Source of the DNA: CAYFFV01 sp964342695
Lineage (GTDB): Bacteria > Acidobacteriota > Vicinamibacteria > Vicinamibacterales > UBA8438
Direction of reading: 5' to 3'
DNA: 64,000 bases
Assembly (NCBI GenBank): GCA_964342695.1
Contig: CAYFFV010000002.1
Span: 1-64,000 of the forward strand
In this document: positions 27,558 through 36,963 of the stretch, one piece after another
Layout of the letters: each line of letters begins with the position of its first letter
Numbering within the stretch: position 1 is the stretch's first letter
Made by a program: the position numbers and the translations under genes
Notes under the pieces: model-generated
What the model saw: only the letters and a program-made list of their open reading frames with translations
Told to the model about the DNA's origin: nothing
The model's database searches: none

Positions 27558-30500
27558 TTAATGAAAATCGTACGACTCTACACTAGGACCAGAAACCCAA
27601 AATGACTCGCACCGCTCTGCTTTAATCGACACACAGCCATCCTGCCTCTGCAAGCAGCCTTCAACTAATAAAAACTCTTGCTCGAGAATAATTGTTTTCT
27701 GTTTTTCAAAAATATTCGGTCGCACAATGATATTAACGATCCCAGTCTCGTCTTCGAGTGTCAAAAATACAAAACCTTTTGCGGTTGCAGGTCGCTGCCT
27801 AGTAATGACTGCACCCGCCACTCTGACACGTCGACCATTACGCGTACGCAACAAATCAACAGCGCGCAACACACCGCGCACCGCAAGTGCGCTGCGCTGC
27901 AGCGATACCGAATGAGGGCCAATCGTCAAGCCTGTTCCTTCGTAATCAGCTGCCGTGCGTTCACTCAGCATCATTTTCGGCAATGGAGACTCTGACGGTC
28001 CTACCACTGATCCAGAAAAGAGTTGTCCTTTCATTTTGATTGCGTGTTCTATTTGCCATAATGCTGCACGACGGTCATACCCGAACATATTAAGCGCACC
28101 AATTTCTGCCAAAGTTACTAGTTCGTCACGACGCACATCGGCCTGAGAGACAAAGTCATCAAGAGAATAGAACCGCTGTTTCTCGTTAACATTATCCGAA
28201 GGCTGAACCATATTCTTACTCGATTCAATCTTGAGTCCTACTGCTTTACGCAATCCAATCACATACCTTAAACCGAGTCGAATCGCCCCATCGATGTCTA
28301 CTTTACAATTCCAATCAGAAACCTGCACATCGATTTCAGAAAAGCGAATTCCACGACGCTGGGCATCCTTCACAAGTGTGGCCGGACTATAAAAACCCAT
28401 TGGCTGATTGTTGAGTAATGCCGTATAGAAAGCTGCGGGGTAGTGTGCCTTCAGATATGCACTGGCGTACACCAATAATGCAAAGCTCGCCGCATGTGAT
28501 TCAGGAAACCCATATAAAGCAAAAGATGTTATTGATCTGATAATTTCGTCTGCAACATAACCATCTATGCCCTTCTTGCGCATTCCTAAACGTAATTTCA
28601 CTTCAATTTCTTTTAAGCGTCGCTTCGAACGTTTATTACCAAATGCACGCCGGAGTTCCTCTGCCTCACCTCCTGTGAAACCAGCGGCAACCATCGCAAT
28701 GCGCAGCAGTTGTTCCTGAAAAAGCGGCACTCCCAACGTGCGTTGCAATATGGGCTTTAGTAGCGGGTGGGGATACGTTACCGGCTCTTTCCCGGAGCGG
28801 CGCTTAAGGTACGGGTGCACCATCTTACCCACGATAGGACCTGGTCGAATAATAGCAACCTCCACAACAAGATCGTAAAACCGTTCAGGTCGCATACGTG
28901 GCAAAGTAGCCATTTGCGCACGGGATTCAACCTGAAACACTCCTACAGTATCAGCTGCCTGCAACATCTGATAAACCATCGGATCATCAGCGGGAAGATG
29001 CGCTAAATCAACCTGATGACTGGTCGTATTAATAATCGCAAGTGAGTCTTCAATAACTGACAGTATCCCTAACCCAAGCAGATCTACTTTTACAATTCCC
29101 ATCTCCGCGCAGTCATCCTTATCCCATTGGACAACAACACGATTTGGCATACTGGCCTCTTCTAGAGGAACCACTTCATCCAAGCGCCCACGACAAATCA
29201 CCATTCCGCCAGAATGCTGTCCGATATGACGTGGTAAATTTTGCAGGCGCACCCATAGCTCACCAAACAAATTGAGGTTTGGCTGTTTTGGATCAATGCC
29301 TGTATTACCAATGCATTTTGAAAAACTTTTACACAGGTCTGCTTGGTCAACGCGGGGCATTATCTTTGCCAATCGATCAATTTGATCCTGATCAATTGAT
29401 AACACTTTCCCGACATCCCGAGCTGCATTTCGTCCGCGATATGTAATGACATTGGCAGTCATACCCGCACCGAACTTCCCATAGCGCTTATAAACGTATT
29501 GAATAACCCGCTCACGCCGTTCGCCACTTGGAAGATCAAGATCAATGTCAGGCCACTCTCCGCGTTCTTCAGATAAAAAACGCTCAAAGAGCAACTCCAT
29601 CCCAATCGGATCTACTGCTGTAATCCCAAGGCTATAGCAAACAGCGCTATTTGCCGCTGAACCTCGTCCTTGCACCACAATTCCATGCTGGCGACAAAAA
29701 TTCACAATGTCCCAAACGATGAGAAAATATCCACCAAGGTTTAATTTATTAATGAGATTTAATTCACGAGAAATTTGCTTTCGAACTCGTTCATCATATG
29801 AACGATACCGTTCACGTGCTCCAACCTCGGTTATTTTGCACAAGAACGATCCAACTGTTTCACCAGATGGAACAGGATAATCTGGAAATCCATATTCCAA
29901 ATCTCTCATCGTGTAATTGAGACGCTCAGACAATTCATGTGTTGTACGTATCGCTGAAGGTAAATCGCTAAATAATTTTTCCATTACAGTCGAAGACTTG
30001 AGGTGCCGCTCGGCATTCCGAAGAAGACGATTCCCTGCTCGCGCAAGTGTTGTTTTGTGTCGAATACAAGTAACCAAATCATAAAGTGGCCGATCTGATG
30101 CACGAGCAAACCTCACTCCATTAGTGGCCACAATAGGAACGCGATAAGCCGATGCCAGTGTTAATAAAGCTTGATTGTCATGTTCTTCGTCACGCAACAA
30201 ATGTCGCTGGACTTCAAGATAAACATTCTCTTGCCCAAATATTCCGACCAGACGTCCAACCAATCCACCAACACCATACCGATCCCCTCTCAACACTTGA
30301 CGCCCCACCAAGGCCACCAACCCAGAAGTGCGACCCTCAAAATCCTCAAGTGAAAGACCATCTTGATCCTGAGTAGTTCCTAATTTCATATGGGTAATAA
30401 GACGACAAAGATTTTTGTATCCCTTTTTCGTTTCGACCAGTACAGGTAACTTCCATGCACACCCCTGTTCAGACTTGCCAGTCTTTCCGGAATGACCGCT

Positions 30501-30713
30501 GTCAATCCGCATCGACAACTCGCTACCAATGATGGGTTTAATACCGGCTGCAACAGCTGCTTTGTGGAAGCGTGGAATGCCATACACTCCATCCCTATCA
30601 AGCAACCCAAGGGCCTGATAATCCAGTGCCGCCGCACATTCAACTAAAGCCTCAGGAGAAGAAGCTCCGTCAAGAAATGAAAAAGAAGAAGAAGTATGCA
30701 ATTCAATATACAT
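27558..30713 (-). CDS. dnaE2: Error-prone DNA polymerase DnaE2 (ImuC)
   Basis: C-family polymerase used for translesion synthesis and damage-induced mutagenesis. The 1051 residues begin with a PHP domain (YIELHTSSSFSFLDGASSPEALVECA), followed by the polymerase palm (VVQGRGSAANSAVCYSLGIT; PDIDLDLPSG with catalytic acids), fingers, helix-hairpin-helix and a C-terminal OB domain (VRVAGAVITRQRPATAKGFVFLTLEDETG). Length is typical for DnaE2 and shorter than replicative DnaE. Together with imuA and imuB upstream it forms the mutasome cassette. The 80-bp gap before it carries two ACGTTCA repeats (see findings). Confidence 0.96.
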   Translation of the reverse strand: MYIELHTSSSFSFLDGASSPEALVECAAALDYQALGLLDRDGVYGIPRFHKAAVAAGIKPIIGSELSMRIDSGHSGKTGKSEQGCAWKLPVLVETKKGYKNLCRLITHMKLGTTQDQDGLSLEDFEGRTSGLVALVGRQVLRGDRYGVGGLVGRLVGIFGQENVYLEVQRHLLRDEEHDNQALLTLASAYRVPIVATNGVRFARASDRPLYDLVTCIRHKTTLARAGNRLLRNAERHLKSSTVMEKLFSDLPSAIRTTHELSERLNYTMRDLEYGFPDYPVPSGETVGSFLCKITEVGARERYRSYDERVRKQISRELNLINKLNLGGYFLIVWDIVNFCRQHGIVVQGRGSAANSAVCYSLGITAVDPIGMELLFERFLSEERGEWPDIDLDLPSGERRERVIQYVYKRYGKFGAGMTANVITYRGRNAARDVGKVLSIDQDQIDRLAKIMPRVDQADLCKSFSKCIGNTGIDPKQPNLNLFGELWVRLQNLPRHIGQHSGGMVICRGRLDEVVPLEEASMPNRVVVQWDKDDCAEMGIVKVDLLGLGILSVIEDSLAIINTTSHQVDLAHLPADDPMVYQMLQAADTVGVFQVESRAQMATLPRMRPERFYDLVVEVAIIRPGPIVGKMVHPYLKRRSGKEPVTYPHPLLKPILQRTLGVPLFQEQLLRIAMVAAGFTGGEAEELRRAFGNKRSKRRLKEIEVKLRLGMRKKGIDGYVADEIIRSITSFALYGFPESHAASFALLVYASAYLKAHYPAAFYTALLNNQPMGFYSPATLVKDAQRRGIRFSEIDVQVSDWNCKVDIDGAIRLGLRYVIGLRKAVGLKIESSKNMVQPSDNVNEKQRFYSLDDFVSQADVRRDELVTLAEIGALNMFGYDRRAALWQIEHAIKMKGQLFSGSVVGPSESPLPKMMLSERTAADYEGTGLTIGPHSVSLQRSALAVRGVLRAVDLLRTRNGRRVRVAGAVITRQRPATAKGFVFLTLEDETGIVNIIVRPNIFEKQKTIILEQEFLLVEGCLQRQDGCVSIKAERCESFWVSGPSVESYDFH

Positions 30714-30793
30714 AAATTAAATTAACCACGTTCATACGCAACAACTTGACAAGAAAGACGTTCAAGCGGAAGGACACACTCAAGCTATCTTTT

Positions 30794-32263
30794 TCAATCC
30801 ATCACTCCTTCTACAAACCATTTGTCCGCTAAGCGGTCTCTAAAAAGTCGATACACACTGCCTCCACTCAATACAACATCCCATTCGTCTCTATTCCACG
30901 GATGCGAAGCAATGTCATGGTCTCGATCTCTGGAAACATTACGTGTGTCACCTTCCCACCAATTGCCAGAACTTCTCCATGGTCCTGAACTTGCAACTAT
31001 TCGTCCCGATGCCACTCGTTGCTTTTTCACTATTAAAGAAACTGGCTTTCCTGAAAGTTTCCCGACCGTGACATGAGCACGAACTGGCATGCGAAACCGG
31101 CGAATGACTGCGGGCAAAAGACGTAATACTGCTTCTTTATCCTCACAGTGTTTTCCATCCTTCTCTTCAAATAATTTCGGTCTAAATTCCTGCATTTTAA
31201 AAGCACCGGGATAATGGGAATTGACCAACTCCGCAACTCCACACCGGCCAGCACCAACTAAAACTCTTAACCTTGCCACCAAAATCGACAAAATTTCTGG
31301 GGATGGCACTGCAGGAGTGAACAATGAATACTGCAACTTACGATTCGGCACCGGGTCAATTTTCACCGTCATACCATTAATACCTTCTGGAAGTTGATTT
31401 GTTTCGAGATCAAGTAATATCAGTGTGCACAATTTCTGTGCATCTCTTAAAGGCGTGGCAAATCGTAAACTACGCTTGTATTTCTCACCCGAAACCAAAA
31501 TTAGTTGAATATGTACTGCACCAGCACACTCACCACGATATTCAAGCGTTTCACATAACAAATGAAGCAATCGCCCTAATTCAAACGACAACAATTCGAG
31601 CCGATCAATTGGCCAATCAAATGTTACCGCCTGCTCAACTAAGTCACGTCCCTGTTTGCATACAAGAGGACCTTCATCCTGGCCACGCGCAATGCGCTGC
31701 AAAACCCTTCCAATAGAACCTAATCGGCCAAATAATTGTTGGGCTGGTAATGCCGCAAGTTCGCCAAGTGTTTTAATTCCCCATCGTTGTATTGTTGATA
31801 AACACACTCCTACTGGAACACTCATGGCTGCTCGCACCACATGCAAGTCTCTTTGATATCGTTTTTGTCTCTTATTATTTTCGTCTGAATTGCTATTCTG
31901 CACTTGAGCCAGTTTCCTCAAAACAGTCACAGGTAAAGGACCAAGCACCGCAGCTTCCGAACCTACTGGAACAATTGTGAGCCCACTTCTTGCCTGTGTA
32001 ATTAACAACGCTGCTGTCTGAGTAGCCGAAACTGCAACCCTCACCACAAGACCACGATCGGCAGCTGCACGTCGGAGAGTCATACCAATTTCTTGCGGCG
32101 TTTTATAAAGTTGATTCATCCCATACATGTCCATCATTACAAGACAAGGTCCATACAGTTCGATCCGTGGAGAGTAATCTTGAGCCAACCGAATTAGTGC
32201 ACTAGTTGAATATTGGTCGGAACGTTTACTTAAATTTCGATCGAGATACAAGCAGGTGTACAT
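30794..32263 (-). CDS. imuB: ImuB, Y-family polymerase-like mutasome protein
   Basis: 489 residues related to Y-family (DinB/UmuC-like) polymerases but expected to be catalytically inactive; in other bacteria ImuB bridges the beta clamp, ImuA and DnaE2. Visible: IELYGPCLVMMDMYGMNQLY, AVSATQTAALLITQA, a helix-hairpin-helix-like WGIKTLGELAALPAQQLFGRLG and a little-finger domain; the C-terminus carries the GPWRSSGNWWE...SRDRD segment typical of ImuB. The usual Y-family catalytic acid pairs are not evident. It sits 3 nt downstream of imuA. Confidence 0.93.
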   Translation of the reverse strand: MYTCLYLDRNLSKRSDQYSTSALIRLAQDYSPRIELYGPCLVMMDMYGMNQLYKTPQEIGMTLRRAAADRGLVVRVAVSATQTAALLITQARSGLTIVPVGSEAAVLGPLPVTVLRKLAQVQNSNSDENNKRQKRYQRDLHVVRAAMSVPVGVCLSTIQRWGIKTLGELAALPAQQLFGRLGSIGRVLQRIARGQDEGPLVCKQGRDLVEQAVTFDWPIDRLELLSFELGRLLHLLCETLEYRGECAGAVHIQLILVSGEKYKRSLRFATPLRDAQKLCTLILLDLETNQLPEGINGMTVKIDPVPNRKLQYSLFTPAVPSPEILSILVARLRVLVGAGRCGVAELVNSHYPGAFKMQEFRPKLFEEKDGKHCEDKEAVLRLLPAVIRRFRMPVRAHVTVGKLSGKPVSLIVKKQRVASGRIVASSGPWRSSGNWWEGDTRNVSRDRDHDIASHPWNRDEWDVVLSGGSVYRLFRDRLADKWFVEGVMD

Positions 32264-32266
32264 AAA

Positions 32267-32986
32267 CTAACATTCCGTACGCACACGAAACACTGTAACC
32301 GGCTGTCGTGTTGATACAACCTCGACATCAAACTCAAGACCTTTAAAAAGGTTTCTTTGTGTATCTGTTGCCGACCATCGAAAGAACTGCTTAGTCGGTG
32401 TCAATACAACTGAGAACCCAGTCGAACTTCGCCTCATTGAAACAGGTCCGACGAGCAACCCAACAGTCTTGCTCGCTTCAATAGCACGCGCCAGCCTCAT
32501 CCATGCACGCGACGGAACTCTGCGGAGTTCAATCGGTAGAGCATCTGCAACATCAACTACTACAAGGCCGAATTGACCTGCTCGACAAACTAATTCTGCA
32601 GATTTAATAGCGCGTTCTATCATCCGTTCTGCATGGAGATGGGAAATATCTTGGCCGCGTACCCACAACATGCGATTCAACTCAATTCCAGCAGCTTGTC
32701 CGGAAACAGGATCGAAAGAGTCAACTGCATCAATAAGTGCAACAATCTCCCCTCTCTTCGTAGCTGCAGCTAACGCAGCACACATGATGCTGGATCTTCC
32801 GGATGACTTCGGCCCGATAATTTCGGAAAGATGCCCTCTTGGAAATCCCCCGTTCAAGTGTTTGTCAAGTATCTTCAAGCCAGTTTTGGCCTGAATATTC
32901 GGACACGAAGGAAGCCCTAGCGACACAGTTCCGCTAAGTTTTTTTTCACAGAGTAGTGTTTCAAGTTGATCTAAATATTTATTCAT
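32267..32986 (-). CDS. imuA: ImuA, RecA-like mutasome protein
   Basis: 239 residues, a short RecA-fold protein: ALDKHLNGGFPRGHLSEIIG-like core (TGLKILDKHLNGGFPRG), the modified P-loop GPKSSGRSS, and VVVDVADALPIELRRVPSRAWMRLARAIEASKTVGLL. ImuA is required with ImuB and DnaE2 for induced mutagenesis in Caulobacter and mycobacteria-type systems (ImuA'). First gene of the cassette. I looked for a LexA box in the 120 bp upstream and found no convincing one. Confidence 0.9.
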   Translation of the reverse strand: MNKYLDQLETLLCEKKLSGTVSLGLPSCPNIQAKTGLKILDKHLNGGFPRGHLSEIIGPKSSGRSSIMCAALAAATKRGEIVALIDAVDSFDPVSGQAAGIELNRMLWVRGQDISHLHAERMIERAIKSAELVCRAGQFGLVVVDVADALPIELRRVPSRAWMRLARAIEASKTVGLLVGPVSMRRSSTGFSVVLTPTKQFFRWSATDTQRNLFKGLEFDVEVVSTRQPVTVFRVRTEC

Positions 32987-33106
32987 TCGCTTTTTCTTCG
33001 CCCATGATAACCTGCAAAACCTTAAGAAGCAACATGGCGAGAACTGTTAAGCTATCGAAAGAACCATTACGCTAACTCACTTGAGCACCAAATTATCTTT
33101 ATTCTT

Positions 33107-34381
33107 GTGGCTAAACAGGTATCAGATATAGCTAAAGGCAAGACAAATCCTATTTCTTACGAAATAACACAATCTTCCCTGAGTATCCGTATCTTTTCAC
33201 GTTTAGCTGCAGCATTTTCATCCACAAACTTTCGTAATCTTTGGCTCGGCGCGTTTATTTCTGCAATAGGAACGTGGATGCAGCGATTTGCACAACAGTG
33301 GCTCATTCTGACGCTAACAGGCTCAGCATTCTATCTAGGACTCGACACCTTTGTCGGCGAACTGCCACTACTGCTTTTCACTCTCATTGGAGGCGTTATC
33401 GCTGATCGGTACGATCGACGTCACCTGCTAATGGCTTCCCAAACCCTACAAATGATTTGCGCACTGACGCTAACCAGTCTTGTAATACTTGACCTCGTAG
33501 AAATTAAATACATCCTCGCTTTGTCATTTATGACTGGCGTCGCACAGGCTTTTGGTGGACCAGCATTTCAGTCTCTAATTCCAACTCTTGTTCCACGAGC
33601 AATCGTACCGAATGCAATAGCTCTAAATTCGATTCAATTTAACTTGGCACAGACGCTAGGACCACTAATAGGAGGGATTGTGCTTGCATCACTCGGCATG
33701 GTCGCTTGCTTTGGACTAAACGGAGCCTCTTTTATCCTCGTTATCATTGTACTCGGGTTCATGAAGCTACCTCGACCTCCTTTCAACGGACGCAAACGGA
33801 TGATCACCGAACTTAAACACGGTCTTTCTTATGTGCACCAACAACGCGTTCTACTCTGGCTAACAGTAATCGCCCTATCTACGACAACATTCGGGATACC
33901 ACTCCGATCTTTTCTTCCAGTCTTCGCAGACAACGCCACACATCTGAGCTGGATGATGACGTCTCTAGGGGCAGGAGCTGTAACCGGAGCTCTAATAATC
34001 GCTTGGCTTGGAACATTTGAAAACATGGGGCGCACATTATTACTTGTCTTAATGATTTTTGGAGGCCTTGTGACAACTTTTACGCTACTTCCATTTTCAA
34101 TATTTAGTTATTTAATCCTATATTTAGCTGGAGCTTCGTTGTTAGTAGTATTTTCACTGATGAGCTCACTTGTTCAACTAGCAGCACCAAACGAATTGCG
34201 CGGACGAGTCATTAGCATCTATCTCATGGCGCAGCGAGGAGGAATGCCTTTGGGAGGCTTACTGAGCGGATATTTAATAACCCTAACGTCGGCACAAACT
34301 GTCATCAGCGTCAATGGCGTAATACTCATTGTAGTTGCAATTTACGCCTTAACTAATGTTTCAAGCCTCAAAAATATTTAG
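33107..34381 (+). CDS. MFS exporter (EntS/DHA3 type)
   Basis: 424 residues with about 11-12 membrane segments. FRNLWLGAFISAIGTWMQRFAQQWLI near the N-terminus, GGVIADRYDRRHLL in the first cytoplasmic loop and RGRVISIYLMAQRGGMPLGGLLSGYL late are characteristic of the EntS/DHA3-like MFS group, which exports drugs or siderophores. The start is a GTG without a visible Shine-Dalgarno; the first ~25 residues are hydrophilic. Substrate unknown. It stands alone between imuA (divergent) and the selenoprotein gene (convergent). Confidence 0.9.
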   Translation: MAKQVSDIAKGKTNPISYEITQSSLSIRIFSRLAAAFSSTNFRNLWLGAFISAIGTWMQRFAQQWLILTLTGSAFYLGLDTFVGELPLLLFTLIGGVIADRYDRRHLLMASQTLQMICALTLTSLVILDLVEIKYILALSFMTGVAQAFGGPAFQSLIPTLVPRAIVPNAIALNSIQFNLAQTLGPLIGGIVLASLGMVACFGLNGASFILVIIVLGFMKLPRPPFNGRKRMITELKHGLSYVHQQRVLLWLTVIALSTTTFGIPLRSFLPVFADNATHLSWMMTSLGAGAVTGALIIAWLGTFENMGRTLLLVLMIFGGLVTTFTLLPFSIFSYLILYLAGASLLVVFSLMSSLVQLAAPNELRGRVISIYLMAQRGGMPLGGLLSGYLITLTSAQTVISVNGVILIVVAIYALTNVSSLKNI

Positions 34382-34447
34382 TGCTCTGAGCAGAACTTGG
34401 ACAAGACGTCTCTCTCCTAGCAATAACTTTCACACAATTCTTTACAG

Positions 34448-35539
34448 TTATTGAACAAGCGCTCTCCAAGAGAGTTCCCATGAAAGTGGTATTTGTGTCG
34501 GAAGATAGCAAACTTCGTCATCGCAAGCTTGGTATTCTAAAGTCCCTTCTATGACCAAACTTTCGCCCGGTGTGGATGCTAGTTTTTCAATATCATCATT
34601 CATGGGAATCGTAACTTCCTGAACAAGATCAAAAGGCTGTTGATAAACAGGAACGGACTCATCCAAAGGCTCGTAGTAGTAAATCTCTGAAGATGGGTAC
34701 ACCGATTCATGTATTCTTAAAAATTCTGGTTTATCGATAGAAAGGCGAACAATACGATATGAATGGTCTCCGGGTGCATAGACATGCATGTTCGATTTTG
34801 GAGATACCGTAACAATAAGCGCGAAACGATTTCCCGGTGCCACAATATCGTCACTTACAGATGAGATCACGCTTATGTGGCTTGTTTCACTCTGTGCTTG
34901 AAATGAACCAAGCAATACACCTGATCTACGTAACATACTCGACGTAGTTACGCGTTCTTGATAACTTTTTTCAAAAAAACGACTGACAACATTACGTTCA
35001 CGATCTACAACAAAGGTACCAGGATAAGGAATCCCATAAAGACGAATGTCACCAAAAGCAGTGTCTGGAGTCACTTCTCTATTATGAATGTTGTAACTCT
35101 GAATAACCTTCGAGCCAACATCAGATAACACAGGAAATTGGATCCCCCATTTTTCAGTGAATGCTTGTATGGCATTTTGATCATCATAGAAAATTGCTAC
35201 TAAACCTATTCCCTCAGATTGCAACGCACCATATCGGCTTTGCAGCTCCACGAGCTGCGTTTTGCAGTAAGGTCACCAGCGGACAGAACGACTGAACACT
35301 ATCAAGGCTCCGTTCTGTCCCAATATGGAATTGAGATCGCGCACCATACCATGTTGATCCGGTAGCAAAAAATCAGGAACAGACTCTCCAACCTGAGGAC
35401 CGAATTTTCCGACGTCAGGAAGAACTTGCTGTGCCTGAATCGCAGCCGCCATGTGAATCAACACACACAAGAAGACAAGACAACAACAGACAATCCTAGG
35501 GGTCTTTTTTTGAAATACCTTATTGGTATGTTTCATCAT
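34448..35539 (-). CDS. Redoxin selenoprotein (UxxC), secreted, with DsbD-N-like C-terminal domain
   Basis: One 363-residue protein read through an in-frame TGA (35275-35273) as selenocysteine 89. Upstream: a signal peptide (about 15-37), then a redoxin/AhpC-like start (GESVPDFLLPDQHG, GALIVFSRSVRW). Downstream: PYCKTQLVELQSRYG, so the motif is W-U-P-Y-C, exactly where homologues have WCPxC. Redoxin continues to about residue 190 (GIPYPGTFVVDRERNVVSRFFE), then a domain resembling the N-terminal domain of DsbD (about 210-360, ending YQACDDEVCYLPTQIPLSW with a CxxxxxC pair). Periplasmic thiol/peroxide redox function is likely. A SECIS-like hairpin follows the TGA. The alternative is a TGC-to-TGA mutation or sequencing error that makes a pseudogene; the hairpin and intact frame on both sides argue against it. 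Confidence 0.85.
35242..35258 (-). promoter_or_regulatory. Bacterial SECIS-like hairpin
   Basis: On the mRNA (minus) strand GCAGCUC (35258-35252), loop GUG (35251-35249) and GAGCUGC (35248-35242) form a perfect 7-bp stem with a 3-nt loop that starts with G. It begins 14 nt after the UGA, inside the coding sequence. Position, a short apical loop and an early loop G agree with known bacterial SECIS elements that bind SelB. Confidence 0.75.
35273..35275 (-). other. In-frame UGA read as selenocysteine
   Basis: TGA at the first catalytic position of the redoxin WxPYC motif (residue 89). The codon is one base from TGC. Frame and homology continue without a gap on both sides. Confidence 0.82.
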
Positions 35540-35650
35540 TCCGCTAAAAAATTTTTAGAGAAGAATCAAGCACAAATTTAATCTATAGCATAACCTACAC
35601 GCACTGCATTCGTATCTACATAATGTGAGATTAAGATTAAGAGACTACTC

Positions 35651-36793
35651 GTGACAAAAAAACGGACCATCCTAGAGCTTTCGTCGCTTTTTCTAAAACT
35701 TGGCATCACAGCCTTTGGTGGACCTGCCGCGCACATTGCGATGATGCGTAGCGAAGTTGTCGACCGGAAGGGCTGGCTTACCGATACAGAGTTCTTAGAC
35801 CTACTTGCGGCAACACATCTTATTCCTGGTCCGAATTCCACAGAATTAGCAATTCATATCGGATTAAAAAAAGGCAAACTGTGGGGACTTTTATTATCGG
35901 GACTTTGCTTTATTGTTCCGGCCGCTGTGATAGTCGGAACAATGGCGTGGGCATACGTGCGCTATAGCCAAACCCCGCAATTAGGATGGCTTATGTACGG
36001 GGTCAGTCCTATTATCATCGCCATTATCGTTCAAGCCGTTTTGAAGTTAAGCAAAACGGCATTAAGAAACAAATTTCTTCTAATTCTCGGCGTCTCCATT
36101 ACTGGGCTGTCCATTGCAGGCATTAACGAACTTTTACTTCTTGGAGCCGCTGCGATCCTTGTTGTTTCAACACGCATTAAATGGAGCGGCTTCATTACTG
36201 GATTACTTTTCGCACTTGCGAGCACAACATTACTATCAAATACCCTCATCACAACCGTGCAAACTGTTCCGGTGACTCTTACAAGACTTACGCTATTTTT
36301 TCTAAAAACAGGCTCAATTCTCTTTGGAAGCGGCTATGTTCTCCTAGCATTTCTACGAGCCGACCTCACAGAACGATGGGGCTGGCTTACCGAACAAGAA
36401 TTAATTGATGCCGTGACAATAGGACAGCTCACCCCAGGACCAGTCTTTACTACAGCAACCTTTATAGGATATCTCCTCGAAGGATGGCCCGGTGCTATAC
36501 TCGCTACGGTCGGAATTTTTGGCCCTGGTTTTGTTTTTGTTGCGTTAACACAACCGGTAATGTCTAAACTCCGAGAATCAACGATTGCCAGCGGCATACT
36601 CGACGGTTTGGTAGTAGCATCGCTCGGATTAATGGCTGCTGTGGCATGGCAACTATTTCTTACAACTATAGTTGATATTCCAACACTCGCTTTAGTAATT
36701 ACGGCATCTCTTATCCTAATTGTTTGGAATCCAAATTCAACTTGGTTGATATTAATGGGTGCAGTTGTCGGATGGCTCGTTCAAGGTGGATAA
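35651..36793 (+). CDS. chrA: Chromate transporter ChrA
   Basis: 380 residues of the CHR family, a duplicated membrane protein proposed to export chromate. Both halves show the repeat signature: LFLKLGITAFGGPAAHIAMM ... AATHLIPGPNSTELAIHIG in the first and FLKTGSILFGSGYVLLAFLRADL ... IGQLTPGPVFTTATFIGYLL in the second. About 10-12 membrane segments. Start is GTG. It is the long (two-domain) form. An inverted repeat follows its stop. In the environment it may transport another oxyanion; that is open. Confidence 0.93.
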   Translation: MTKKRTILELSSLFLKLGITAFGGPAAHIAMMRSEVVDRKGWLTDTEFLDLLAATHLIPGPNSTELAIHIGLKKGKLWGLLLSGLCFIVPAAVIVGTMAWAYVRYSQTPQLGWLMYGVSPIIIAIIVQAVLKLSKTALRNKFLLILGVSITGLSIAGINELLLLGAAAILVVSTRIKWSGFITGLLFALASTTLLSNTLITTVQTVPVTLTRLTLFFLKTGSILFGSGYVLLAFLRADLTERWGWLTEQELIDAVTIGQLTPGPVFTTATFIGYLLEGWPGAILATVGIFGPGFVFVALTQPVMSKLRESTIASGILDGLVVASLGLMAAVAWQLFLTTIVDIPTLALVITASLILIVWNPNSTWLILMGAVVGWLVQGG

Positions 36794-36794
36794 C

Positions 36795-36833
36795 GAGCAG
36801 ATCATTAGTCCCTCAAGGCGCTAACATCTGCTC
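36795..36833 (+). repeat. Long inverted repeat just after chrA
   Basis: GAGCAGAT (36795-36802) pairs with ATCTGCTC (36826-36833), and inside it TTAG (36805-36808) pairs with CTAA (36821-36824). It begins one base after the chrA stop. No T tract follows, so it is not a standard intrinsic terminator; it may protect the transcript 3' end or act with Rho. Confidence 0.5.
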
Positions 36834-36963
36834 AGATATTCAGCTGGAAAATTTCACTACTCAGACCTGCATCGGTCGAAACTTCTAAAAATTTGAATAA
36901 GAAATCGTCGTGATAGGATGTGAAGGACGGCCACCATACAGAAACTTTACTTTTTAGAGTGAT

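Noticed and set aside
32987..33106. LexA box (GAAC-N4-GTTC type) upstream of imuA.
   Set aside because: Only a lone GAAC is present; no matching half-site at the right distance.
34448..35539. Reading the redoxin region as two separate genes or as a pseudogene.
   Set aside because: Frame and homology are continuous across a single TGA, the TGA sits exactly at the catalytic Cys position, and a SECIS-like hairpin follows. A sequencing error is still possible and is stated.
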